This document shows, one piece after another, positions 49,909 through 57,796 of a stretch of DNA of 64,000 nt. The position numbers and the translations under genes were made by a program. Each line of letters opens with the position of its first letter. Positions within the stretch are counted from its first letter, which is position 1. The notes below the pieces were generated by a model that saw only the letters and a list, made by a program, of their open reading frames with translations, did no database searches and was not told the origin of the DNA. This DNA comes from an uncultured Clostridia bacterium (GTDB taxonomy: Bacteria; Bacillota; Clostridia; Christensenellales; Borkfalkiaceae): assembly GCA_944367565.1 (NCBI GenBank), contig CALVWR010000002.1, forward strand, positions 83,048-147,047, given 5' to 3'.

Positions 49909-50102
49909 ATCCCATTTCCTGGTATGTAGTGGCGGAGGATATGCCCACGTATGAGGACTATGTCGGAGGGATCTATTCGCCGGAAACGGTGGGGAAAAAT
50001 GCTTCGTTTACGTTGGAAGCGGTTTATGAAGACGTCACGCCCGCGCCGGCGATCAAAGTAATCTTCAAAATCGGCGGCGCGTCGATGGAAAAGACCTTTT
50101 AA
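49907..50102 (+). pseudogene. Out-of-frame 3' coding segment of the lipoprotein
   Basis: In the +1 frame, directly after the AAAT tract, an open frame reads YPISWYVVAEDMPTYEDYVG and on to AIKVIFKIGGASMEKTF, then TAA at 50100-50102. It has no start or ribosome site of its own but keeps the codon use and composition of the gene before it. It is best read as the detached C-terminus of the collagen-like lipoprotein. Confidence 0.6.
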
Positions 50103-50179
50103 CGCTTCGTTCTGAGCGCCGCGGTCGGGTATTTCCTGTCGCAAGTTCCGATCGTCGCAGAAGGCCGTGCCAAAGAGGG

Positions 50180-50226
50180 CCCGCGCCCCGGAAGTTTTGA
50201 AAACTTCGGGAGCGCGCCGTCTTTTT
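50180..50226 (+). terminator. Terminator after the lipoprotein locus
   Basis: An imperfect long stem built on GAAGTTTT/GAAAACTTC and GCGCCCC/GGGAGCGC is followed by seven T. The gap from 50103 to 50334 holds this and the next promoter only. Confidence 0.75.
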
Positions 50227-50238
50227 TTGTGCAAGGCA

Positions 50239-50267
50239 TTGACTTTGCGGACGTTTGATGATACAAT
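50239..50267 (+). promoter_or_regulatory. Promoter of the four-helix membrane protein gene
   Basis: TTGACT and TACAAT are 17 bp apart, about 68 bp before the ATG at 50335. Confidence 0.75.
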
Positions 50268-50334
50268 CAAGAAAAGACCTCAAAACGGGGTTCAACAGAT
50301 TTGCCGCAAATGCGGCGAAGAGGAGGATGGATTT

Positions 50335-50838
50335 ATGGCAAAAAAGAAAAAAAGCAATACGCAGTCGCTTGCCGTATCGGGGGTGAGTCTGCTGCTCGGT
50401 GTTCTCGCGTTCTGTCTTGCGGGATTTTTGGCGGCGGTTGCTTTCGGGGAAGGGGAAAACGCATATACCGCGACGGGCTTTTCCGCCGCATTCGGCTGGA
50501 AACAGAATGTGGTCGGCGATGCGACGGTTACCTGGTCGAACTTTAACATCCTGATCACGCTGGCACTGTTTTTGCCGTTGATCGGCGGCGTGCTGGGCGC
50601 ATTGAAGGGAAAACTCTTTGCCTTTATCGCGCTTGCCGCCTTCGTTGCGGGCGCGGTGCTGCTTTTCCTTTGTCCTACGTTTTTGGAAAATTCGCTTACC
50701 GATGCGGGCAAGATCGGCGTGGGAATCGGCGGACTTTTCGGCGTTGAACCCGCTCTCGGAATAGGGACGATCATTGCGGGTGTCTGCTCCGTGTTGGGCG
50801 CGCTTGCGGCGGCGTATAAAGCGTTTTTGATGAAATAA
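50335..50838 (+). CDS. Four-helix hypothetical membrane protein
   Basis: The 167-residue protein has a basic N-terminus (AKKKKSNTQ) and four hydrophobic helices (about 13-37, 70-88, 93-112, 133-160). The loop between the first two is soluble and contains GENAYTATGFSAAFGWKQ. No family is recognised. The start at 50335 has GGAGGAT upstream. It is a single gene with its own promoter and terminator. Confidence 0.65.
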   Translation: MAKKKKSNTQSLAVSGVSLLLGVLAFCLAGFLAAVAFGEGENAYTATGFSAAFGWKQNVVGDATVTWSNFNILITLALFLPLIGGVLGALKGKLFAFIALAAFVAGAVLLFLCPTFLENSLTDAGKIGVGIGGLFGVEPALGIGTIIAGVCSVLGALAAAYKAFLMK

Positions 50839-50854
50839 CGTAACCAATGTTTGA

Positions 50855-50892
50855 AGCGGCAAAGACCGAATCCGGTCTTTGCCGCTTTTTTT
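50855..50892 (+). terminator. Terminator after the four-helix protein gene
   Basis: A 14-bp stem AGCGGCAAAGACCG and complement with a 4-nt loop and seven T. Confidence 0.85.
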
Positions 50893-51077
50893 CTCGGAAA
50901 GTTAACGAAAAATACAAAAATAAGTTGATGTAATGTAAAAATATCGATTTTTTAAAATATTTGCATTATTTTGTTAAAAAATAACAAAACAAAGGTTTGC
51001 AAGGTTGTTTTCTGATAAAAAACGGAAGATATGAAAAAAAATTACAAAAAAAATTTTAAAAAAATGTCGAAAAATGC

Positions 51078-51106
51078 TTTACATTTTTTTTAAATTGTTG
51101 TATAGT
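51078..51106 (+). promoter_or_regulatory. Promoter of an unassigned transcript
   Basis: TTTACA and TATAGT are 17 bp apart in a very AT-rich stretch. No gene follows for 560 bp, but a terminator does. Confidence 0.7.
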
Positions 51107-51112
51107 ATACGT

Positions 51113-51337
51113 GTTCTCAGGGAACGGAATACAAAAAGCCTTCCTTCGGGAACGGAAAACAGCTCATCATTTTCCCCCTTATCATATATTATTCAGAAAG
51201 CAATTTACCTTGTAAGTTGCTTTTTGAATTTTAAACGGCGTTTTGCGCTTTTGCGGCAAAGAACCTGCAAATTCCGCGGGGGAGTGGGCAAAAAACGTGA
51301 AAACGGTCCGCCGCGCTTCAAGCGCGGCGGCTTTTTT
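51113..51337 (+). ncRNA. Candidate small RNA of about 110 or 225 nt
   Basis: Between the promoter at 51078 and a strong terminator at 51308 there is no plausible coding region. The segment repeats GGGAACGGAA twice (51120 and 51149 regions). It has a 12-bp hairpin AAAGCAATTTAC/GTAAGTTGCTTT at 51197-51223 followed by TT and a few T, which may be a first end. It does not fit tmRNA, SRP RNA or RNase P RNA; a 6S-like RNA cannot be excluded. The remaining part of the 770-bp gap before livJ holds a small GCCGC/GCGGC hairpin with T run (51402-51425) and the livJ promoter. Confidence 0.4.
51308..51337 (+). terminator. Terminator of the unassigned transcript
   Basis: A 9- to 10-bp stem CCGCCGCGCT/AGCGCGGCGG with a 3-nt loop followed by six T. 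Confidence 0.85.
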
Positions 51338-51568
51338 ATCTGATCGAGGGGTAAGCTGCGCGATATTTTGCGCATCAAAAAACTTCATATTGATTACTTT
51401 ATGCCGCGGCAGAGCGGCTTTTTCATTTGTCGGCGGAGCGAATCAAATGTGCCGGGAGCGAGGACAAAAAAATCGGGTGCGGAAGGGAGCGGAACAAGGT
51501 AACGCGGACGTTCAGAGGTTTTCTTTGTATTCGGATAAGCAATCTCTATGCATATATGCGCGTAAAGA

Positions 51569-51597
51569 TTTGACAAATGCGGCAAAAATGGTATAAA
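51569..51597 (+). promoter_or_regulatory. Promoter of livJHMGF
   Basis: TTGACA and TATAAA are 17 bp apart, about 73 bp before livJ. A palindrome TGCATATATGC lies just upstream of the -35 and could be an operator. Confidence 0.75.
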
Positions 51598-51669
51598 ATA
51601 TGTGCATATCGCAGGCGCGTACGTTTCAGGCAAAGAAAGTGTTGCGCGCTATGGAGAGGAGAAAAGAGT

Positions 51670-52860
51670 ATGAAAAAGATGTTACTGAAGTTGCTGTGTG
51701 TTGCCACGGCGGTAACGATGTGCGCGACCGCGTTTACGGGTTGCGGCAGAAAGTTTTCCGGCGATAAGCTGGCGATCGGCGGCATCGGGCCTCTGACGGG
51801 TTCCGCCGCGGATTACGGCACGGCGGTGAAGAATTCCATCGAGCTTGCCATCGAAGAAATCAACGCGGCGGGCGGAATCAACGGGGTTCAGCTTGAACTG
51901 ATCTTCGAGGACGACGTGGCGGAAGGCGAAAAGGCTCTCAACGCCTACAATTCCTTGAGGGATGCGGGAATGCAGATTCTGATCGGGACCGTTACTTCGG
52001 GAAGCGGCGTGGCGATTTCGGAAAGCGCGAAGAACGACAATATGTTTGTGCTTACGCCCTCCGGTTCCGATCCGGACGTCATCAAGTACGACAACGCGTT
52101 CCGCGTCTGTCTGGAAGACCCCGCGCAGGGGAAACTTGCGGCAGAATATGTATTGGACAATCTGAGCACGTTGGCGCCCAACAAGAAGATCGGGATGCTT
52201 TCCTGTTTGGGCAGCGATTATTCCAACGGGATCGCCGCGGCGTTCCGTACGGAGATCGCCACGGACAGCACGGTGACGCTGGTTGAGGAAAGGTTTGCGC
52301 AGGATACCGACACGGATTTCACCGCGCAGGCGGCGAAGTTCGACAGTGAAGATGTGGACGTCGTGTTCCTGCCGATCTATTATCAGGCTGCCGCTTGCTT
52401 TATCCGTGAAGCGGAAAGACACGCCAACTTACAGGCTGCCGCGATCATCGGCGGTGACGGACTGGACGGCATCGTGAAGGAACTTGACGCCGATTCCGCC
52501 ATGGCGGACGGCGTTTTGCTGGTGACGCTGTTCTCGGCGACCTTGCAGACCGAACCGACGAAATCCTATGTAGAAAGCTATGAAGCGAAATACGGTTCCG
52601 TACCTTCGCAGTTCGGCGCGGACGCGTACGATGCGGTATACATCATCAAACAGGCGCTGGAATACGCGGTGGAAGAGCAGGGCAAGAGCTTTAATGCAAG
52701 CACTTCCGCAAGCGAACTTTGCGACATCTTAAAAGGCGCGATGACGGAGATCAGTTTCGACGGCGTTACGGGCGAGAACATCACCTGGACGGCGGGCGGC
52801 GTTCCGACCGACCGTATCCGCGTGGTGAAGATCCAGAACGGCGCATACGTCGATTTATAA
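51670..52860 (+). CDS. livJ: Branched-chain amino-acid ABC transporter substrate-binding protein
   Basis: The 396-residue lipoprotein has a signal ending in AFTGC and a type I periplasmic-binding fold (IGPLTGSAADYGTAVKNSIELA at the start, then INAAGGINGVQLELI). It delivers branched-chain or related amino acids to LivHMGF. Gram-positive cells anchor it by lipid. GGAGAGGAG precedes ATG 51670. The pairing with a nitrogen block next door suggests it serves nitrogen supply; exact ligand is unknown. Confidence 0.92.
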   Translation: MKKMLLKLLCVATAVTMCATAFTGCGRKFSGDKLAIGGIGPLTGSAADYGTAVKNSIELAIEEINAAGGINGVQLELIFEDDVAEGEKALNAYNSLRDAGMQILIGTVTSGSGVAISESAKNDNMFVLTPSGSDPDVIKYDNAFRVCLEDPAQGKLAAEYVLDNLSTLAPNKKIGMLSCLGSDYSNGIAAAFRTEIATDSTVTLVEERFAQDTDTDFTAQAAKFDSEDVDVVFLPIYYQAAACFIREAERHANLQAAAIIGGDGLDGIVKELDADSAMADGVLLVTLFSATLQTEPTKSYVESYEAKYGSVPSQFGADAYDAVYIIKQALEYAVEEQGKSFNASTSASELCDILKGAMTEISFDGVTGENITWTAGGVPTDRIRVVKIQNGAYVDL

Positions 52861-52882
52861 GAATCGATCGCTGAAAAAAACA

Positions 52883-52950
52883 GCATTGAAAGGCGGATTC
52901 CGCCTTTCAATGCCTTTGTTTATGCCGCGAAATTATTCGCGGCATAAACA
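52883..52950 (+). promoter_or_regulatory. Two hairpins between livJ and livH
   Basis: Two perfect 14-bp stems stand side by side (52883-52913, built on CATTGAAAGGCGG; 52917-52950, built on TGTTTATGCCGCGA). Neither has a T run. They probably protect the livJ message or cause partial read-through, giving more binding protein than permease. Confidence 0.65.
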
Positions 52951-52987
52951 GAGAACTGCGGAAAAACAGACGAGGATAAAGACTTTT

Positions 52988-53881
52988 ATGGAATTTCTGG
53001 CAAGCATAATCAACGGCTTGAGCGTCGGGGCGATGTACGCGATGATCGCTTTAGGGTATACGATGGTTTACGGTATCGCGAAGATGCTGAATTTCGCGCA
53101 CGGCGACATCATTACGTTCGGCGCGTATTCCGTTATCATCGTTTCCACAAGTACGCTGATGCCCGTGCTGAACCTCCCTGTCTGGGTGGGCTTTCTGGCG
53201 GCGGTTGTCGTCTGCGCCCTCGTCGGGGTGATTGTGGAAAAGATCGCGTATAAGCCGCTCAGAGGCGCGTCCTCTCTCGCGGTCCTGATCACGGCGATCG
53301 GCGTCAGTTATTTTTTGCAGAATTTCTTTCAGTTGGTTTTCGGGACAAGCACCAAAAACTTCCCGCGGATCGATCTTTTCAGTTCCATCTGGCATATCGG
53401 CAGTTTTTCCGTGAACGTCGGCTCGCTTTTTACCCTGCTTTTTTCCGCCGTCATCATGATCGCGCTTACTTTCTTCGTAAAAAAGACGCAGACGGGGCGC
53501 GCCATGCTCGCCGTTTCGGAAGATAAAGCCGCCGCTCAGCTGATGGGCGTCAACGTGAACAGAACCATTTCCATCACCTTCGCCATCGGCTCGGCTCTCG
53601 CCGCGGTGGCGGGATTCTGCTACGGCTACACCTATACCGCCATCGTCCCCACCACGGGTGCGATGCCCGGCATCAAGGCGTTTGTCGCGGCGGTTCTCGG
53701 CGGGATCGGCTCCATCCCCGGGGCGTTTCTCGGCGGACTCGTTCTGGGATTGGTGGAATACTTAAGCAAAATTTATATCTCCACGCAGTGGTCGGACGTC
53801 ATCGTGTTCGGCATACTGATTCTGGTGCTTCTGATCAAGCCTACGGGGCTTCTCGGGAAGCGGCGGAACGAAAAGGTTTAA
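52988..53881 (+). CDS. livH: Branched-chain amino-acid ABC transporter permease LivH
   Basis: The 297-residue permease begins EFLASIINGLSVGAMYAMIALGYTMVYG and has about eight helices, the NFAHGDIITFGAY segment and the EAA-like loop near GRAMLAVSEDKAAAQLMGVN. It pairs with LivM in the membrane. ATG 52988 is used because the family N-terminus starts there. Confidence 0.94.
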   Translation: MEFLASIINGLSVGAMYAMIALGYTMVYGIAKMLNFAHGDIITFGAYSVIIVSTSTLMPVLNLPVWVGFLAAVVVCALVGVIVEKIAYKPLRGASSLAVLITAIGVSYFLQNFFQLVFGTSTKNFPRIDLFSSIWHIGSFSVNVGSLFTLLFSAVIMIALTFFVKKTQTGRAMLAVSEDKAAAQLMGVNVNRTISITFAIGSALAAVAGFCYGYTYTAIVPTTGAMPGIKAFVAAVLGGIGSIPGAFLGGLVLGLVEYLSKIYISTQWSDVIVFGILILVLLIKPTGLLGKRRNEKV

Positions 53882-53890
53882 GGTGTCGCT

Positions 53891-55021
53891 ATGACTTTCA
53901 CAAACGCAAAAAAACTTTTCAGTAAAGTCAAATGGAAGCGGTATACCGCGTATATCGTCGTCGCGGCGCTCTTTGCCGTGGTACTGTTGCTCGACGCCGT
54001 CAACGTCCTCAATGCCACCAACTCCCGCTATATGATGCTGGTCGCGGTCTATGCGGTCATGACCGTTTCGCTCAATCTCGTCGTCGGCGTTTTAGGAGAA
54101 CTTTCCCTGGGTCACGCCGGCTTTATCGCCGTGGGGGCGTATGCCGGCGCGCTCGTTTCCAAAGCGCTTGCGGCAACGTTGCCTTCCGCCGTTTATTTTC
54201 CGATCTCCATGATCGCGGGCGGACTTGTCGCCGCGGTGTTCGGCATCGTCATCGGCTTGCCCGTTCTGCGGCTTAAGGGCGATTACATCGCCATCGTCAC
54301 GCTGGCGTTTTGCATGATCATTTATACGGCGCTCACCAACCTCGATTTTACCGGCGGCGCGAGCGGACTGAAGGATATTCCCACCGTAACGACGTATATC
54401 AATGCTTTCATCGTGCTGCTCCTGTCGCTTATCGTCATTCAGAATTTCGTGCGTTCCAAACACGGCAGGGCGATCATGGCAATCCGCGATAATGAGATCG
54501 CGGCGCGCGCCTGCGGCATCAACATCACCTATTATAAACTGTTTGCCTTCACGCTTTCCGCCTTTATCGCGGGGGTGGGCGGTTGTCTGTATGCGCATAC
54601 GAGTTCCATTCTCAAACCCGTCAGCATGGATTACAACCTGTCCATCGAGATCCTCGTCATGGTCGTGCTCGGCGGTATGGGCAGTATGACCGGATCGTTT
54701 ATTTCGGCGGCGATCCTTACCCTTCTGCCGGAATATCTGCGCTTTTTACAGGATTACCGCATGATCATCTACGCGGTGGTGCTGATCCTCATCATGATCG
54801 TGAATAACAATTCCGTTCTCAAAGGATATAAAGACCGGTTTTTCGCATGGTGCAGAGGATGTCTGCGGCGCTGGAGGGAAAAAGCGAAGAACAAGGCGGT
54901 TGCGACGGAGGGTGCGGAATGCGTCCTGCCGACGGAAGAAGGGGACAACGCACCGTTGCCGCCGATGGCGGAGGTGGACGAGACCGCGCTGAACGATACA
55001 GAACGCAAGGGGGAGAAATAG
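53891..55021 (+). CDS. livM: Branched-chain amino-acid ABC transporter permease LivM
   Basis: The 376-residue permease has about nine helices with the family segments NLVVGVLGELSLGHAGFIAVGAYAG near residue 62 and GRAIMAIRDNEIAARACGIN near residue 193. A hydrophilic C-terminal tail of about 60 residues, rich in Glu and Pro, is longer than usual. It starts 9 bp after livH and ends one base before livG. Confidence 0.94.
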   Translation: MTFTNAKKLFSKVKWKRYTAYIVVAALFAVVLLLDAVNVLNATNSRYMMLVAVYAVMTVSLNLVVGVLGELSLGHAGFIAVGAYAGALVSKALAATLPSAVYFPISMIAGGLVAAVFGIVIGLPVLRLKGDYIAIVTLAFCMIIYTALTNLDFTGGASGLKDIPTVTTYINAFIVLLLSLIVIQNFVRSKHGRAIMAIRDNEIAARACGINITYYKLFAFTLSAFIAGVGGCLYAHTSSILKPVSMDYNLSIEILVMVVLGGMGSMTGSFISAAILTLLPEYLRFLQDYRMIIYAVVLILIMIVNNNSVLKGYKDRFFAWCRGCLRRWREKAKNKAVATEGAECVLPTEEGDNAPLPPMAEVDETALNDTERKGEK

Positions 55022-55022
55022 G

Positions 55023-55781
55023 ATGCCGATTTTAAAGACGGAAAATCTGAGCATCGCCTTCGGCGGGCTGAAAGCGGTGAGCGATTTTTCGGTGGAAATA
55101 GAGAAGAATCAGATCTACGGACTGATCGGTCCGAACGGCGCGGGAAAGACGACGGTATTCAATATGCTGACGGGGGTATATAAGCCCACGAGCGGAAGAT
55201 TTTTTCTCGACGGGGAGGATCTGACGGGAAAAAGTCCGATTTTCATCAATCACAAGGGGATTGCGCGGACGTTTCAGAACATCCGCCTGTTCGGGAAGAT
55301 GTCGGTTCTGGAAAACGTGCTTGTCGGATTGCACGCGATGAGCAAATGCGATCCGTTTTCTTCGATCTTGCGGTTGCCGCGGTACTGGAGGACGGAAAAG
55401 GAACTGAAGAGCAAAGCGTATGCCTTGCTGGAAGTGTTCGGACTTGACAAAGAAGCGGAGTATCTTTCTTCGAATCTGCCTTACGGAAAGCAGAGAAAGC
55501 TGGAGATTGCCCGTGCGCTGGCAACGAATCCGAAGCTGCTTCTTTTAGACGAGCCGGCGGCGGGGATGAATCCGCACGAGACGGGGGAACTGATGGAGAC
55601 GATCCGCTTTATCCGCGACGGGTTCGACATGACGATTCTGCTGATCGAGCACGATCTGAAGCTGGTGAGCGGGATCTGCGAGGAGACGACGGTTTTGAAT
55701 TTCGGCACGACGCTGGCGCAGGGACGCGTGGAAGACGTGCTGAAAGATCCCAACGTCGTGACGGCGTATCTCGGCGAATAG
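55023..55781 (+). CDS. livG: Branched-chain amino-acid ABC transporter ATPase LivG
   Basis: The 252-residue ATPase has Walker A GPNGAGKTT near residue 37, the signature LPYGKQRKLEIARAL near residue 153 (variant of LSGGQ), Walker B LLLLDEPAAGMNP and the LivG-specific GIARTFQNIRLFG segment. It powers import with LivF. One base separates it from livM. Confidence 0.95.
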   Translation: MPILKTENLSIAFGGLKAVSDFSVEIEKNQIYGLIGPNGAGKTTVFNMLTGVYKPTSGRFFLDGEDLTGKSPIFINHKGIARTFQNIRLFGKMSVLENVLVGLHAMSKCDPFSSILRLPRYWRTEKELKSKAYALLEVFGLDKEAEYLSSNLPYGKQRKLEIARALATNPKLLLLDEPAAGMNPHETGELMETIRFIRDGFDMTILLIEHDLKLVSGICEETTVLNFGTTLAQGRVEDVLKDPNVVTAYLGE

Positions 55782-55790
55782 GGTGAAGAA

Positions 55791-56501
55791 ATGGCAATAC
55801 TCGAAGTAAAGAATTTAAGAGTCAGTTACGGCGTGATCGAGGCGATCAAAGGCGTCTCGTTTGAAGTGGAGCAAGGGGAGATCATCGCGCTGATCGGAGC
55901 GAACGGCGCGGGAAAGACCACCGTCATGCAGACGATCAACGGTTTGTTGCCCGCAAAGGAAGGGCAGGTGTTTTTAGACGGCGAGAACATCACGAATATT
56001 CCGGCGCACAGAATCATTCTGAAAGGGATGACGCAGGTACCGGAAGGGCGGCGGATTTTTCAGGAGCTGACGGTATTCGATAATCTGATGCTGGGGGCGT
56101 ACACACGGAAGGACAAGAAGGAATTCCGTGCGACGCTGGAAAGCGTCTATGAAAAATTCCCCATTTTGAGCGAGAGGAACAAGCAGATTGCGGGAACGCT
56201 TTCGGGCGGGGAGCAGCAGATGCTGGCGATGGGGCGCGCGCTGATGTCGCATCCGCGGATTTTGCTGCTGGATGAGCCGAGCATGGGGCTTTCTCCGCTG
56301 TACGTCAATGAGATTTTCCAGATCATCAAGGAGATCAACGAGGCGGGGACGACGGTGCTGTTGGTGGAACAGAACGCAAAAAAGGCGCTTTCCATCGCGA
56401 ATCGGGCGTATGTACTTGAAACGGGACGGATCGTCCTTTCGGGAGACGCGAAGGAGCTGATGAACGACGAAAGCATCCGCAAAGCGTACCTCGGCGAATA
56501 G
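55791..56501 (+). CDS. livF: Branched-chain amino-acid ABC transporter ATPase LivF
   Basis: The 236-residue ATPase has Walker A GANGAGKTT near residue 36, the LivF segment GMTQVPEGRRIFQELTV, the signature LSGGEQQMLAMGRAL near residue 136 and Walker B LLLDEPSMGLSP. It completes the five-gene liv operon. It ends in KAYLGE, as expected for the family. Confidence 0.96.
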   Translation: MAILEVKNLRVSYGVIEAIKGVSFEVEQGEIIALIGANGAGKTTVMQTINGLLPAKEGQVFLDGENITNIPAHRIILKGMTQVPEGRRIFQELTVFDNLMLGAYTRKDKKEFRATLESVYEKFPILSERNKQIAGTLSGGEQQMLAMGRALMSHPRILLLDEPSMGLSPLYVNEIFQIIKEINEAGTTVLLVEQNAKKALSIANRAYVLETGRIVLSGDAKELMNDESIRKAYLGE

Positions 56502-56581
56502 ACGGAAAAAGGCGGAAAGAGTTGCGTTGCATGGGGTCGTTGTACTTTTATAAAAAAATCAGAACGAGTTGCGAAAATTGC

Positions 56582-56610
56582 TTGACAAATTTTTGCACGG
56601 GGATTATAAT
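56582..56610 (+). promoter_or_regulatory. Promoter of the glutamate synthase operon
   Basis: Consensus TTGACA and TATAAT exactly 17 bp apart, about 95 bp before the first gene. Confidence 0.9.
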
Positions 56611-56616
56611 GCATGA

Positions 56617-56676
56617 CGATGAGCAAAGGCGTTCATTGTTCCGGGCGGAATATCCGGAATGATGGACGTTTTTTTT
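56617..56676 (+). promoter_or_regulatory. Leader with antiterminator/terminator upstream of glutamate synthase
   Basis: A continuous 15-bp stem (56630-56644 with 56654-56668, some G-U) followed by eight T forms a terminator. Its left arm CGTTCATTG can instead pair with upstream CATGACG around the loop ATGAGCAAAGG, giving a competing hairpin. GCAAAGGCGTTCATTG at 56623 is nearly repeated in the glnN leader. The likely protein partner is the ANTAR regulator at 61344. Confidence 0.65.
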
Positions 56677-56704
56677 ATTGAATTTTTCGGTTCGGAGAAG
56701 CGGA

Positions 56705-57796
56705 ATGAAAAAAGAAGGACAGATCAGAATCCCGTCGGGCTGCGCGATATCAGCGGTGATCTCGAAGAGCGGCGAGCGGATGACGGGAGAAAACATTATA
56801 AAGTCGATGATTCCGATGCATGAAAGATCCAACGGACTCGGCGGCGGCTTTGCCGCGTACGGGATTTATCCGGAAATGAAGGATTTCTACGCCTTTCATT
56901 TTTTCTTTGACAGCCGTCAGTCAAGAAAGGACTGTGAGGCTTTCTTAAAAGAAGGATTTGAAATCGTCAAGGCGGAAGTGATTCCGACGAGGAAGATTCC
57001 CGCGATCACAAACGAGCCGCTGATCTGGAGATACTTTGTCGCGCCGTTGCGTTCGGTTCTGGCGTCGTTGCAGATCGACGAAAAGGAACTTGTCGTGCGG
57101 ACGGCAATCAGGATCAACACGCAGCTGGACGGCGCGTATGTTTTTTCCTGCGGGAAAAACATGGGGGCGTTCAAGGCGGTAGGATATCCGGAGGATGTGG
57201 GAGAATTTTACCGTCTGGATGAATATTCCGGCTATTGTTGGACGGCGCACGGGAGATATCCGACGAACACGCCCGGATGGTGGGGCGGCGCGCATCCGTT
57301 TGCGCTTCTGGACTATTCGGTGGTGCATAACGGGGAGATCTCTTCTTACGACGCGAACCGCCGTTTCATCGAGATGTTCGGGTACAAATGCACGTTGCAG
57401 ACCGACACCGAAGTCATCGCCTATATTATGGATTATCTTTTAAGAAAGGAAAAGCTCACGTTACGGGAGAGTGCGGCGGTGATCGCCGCTCCGTTCTGGA
57501 ACACGATCGACAGACAGGATGAAGAAACGCGCAAAACGCTTACCTTTTTGCGGGCGGTGTATTCGGGTTTGCTGATCACGGGACCGTTTTCGATCATCCT
57601 CGGCTTCGAGGGCGGACTGATGGCGCTGAACGACAGGTTGAAACTTCGTTCGATGGTCGTGGGCGAAAAGGGCGATCGCGTATATATCGCAAGCGAGGAA
57701 GCGGCGATACGGGCAATGGAACCCGAAGCGGAGAACATTTATTCTCCGATGGGCGGCGAACCGGTGATCGTTCGTGTAGCGGAGGGTAAATACTGA
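56705..57796 (+). CDS. Glutamate synthase, glutamine amidotransferase subunit
   Basis: The 363-residue protein is the class II glutamine amidotransferase part of glutamate synthase as a separate chain. The catalytic Cys lies in PSGCAISAV (residue 13), so a short propeptide must be removed. WTAHGRYPTNTPGWWGGAHPF near residue 178 and VVHNGEISSY are conserved. It releases ammonia from glutamine for the FMN subunit encoded next. The ATG is preceded by GGAGAAG. The stop overlaps the next start by one base. Confidence 0.92.
   Translation: MKKEGQIRIPSGCAISAVISKSGERMTGENIIKSMIPMHERSNGLGGGFAAYGIYPEMKDFYAFHFFFDSRQSRKDCEAFLKEGFEIVKAEVIPTRKIPAITNEPLIWRYFVAPLRSVLASLQIDEKELVVRTAIRINTQLDGAYVFSCGKNMGAFKAVGYPEDVGEFYRLDEYSGYCWTAHGRYPTNTPGWWGGAHPFALLDYSVVHNGEISSYDANRRFIEMFGYKCTLQTDTEVIAYIMDYLLRKEKLTLRESAAVIAAPFWNTIDRQDEETRKTLTFLRAVYSGLLITGPFSIILGFEGGLMALNDRLKLRSMVVGEKGDRVYIASEEAAIRAMEPEAENIYSPMGGEPVIVRVAEGKY

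Noticed and set aside
51074..51596. Small plus-strand frames in the livJ upstream gap
   Set aside because: They cross promoter and terminator elements, have no ribosome sites and show no protein-like composition.
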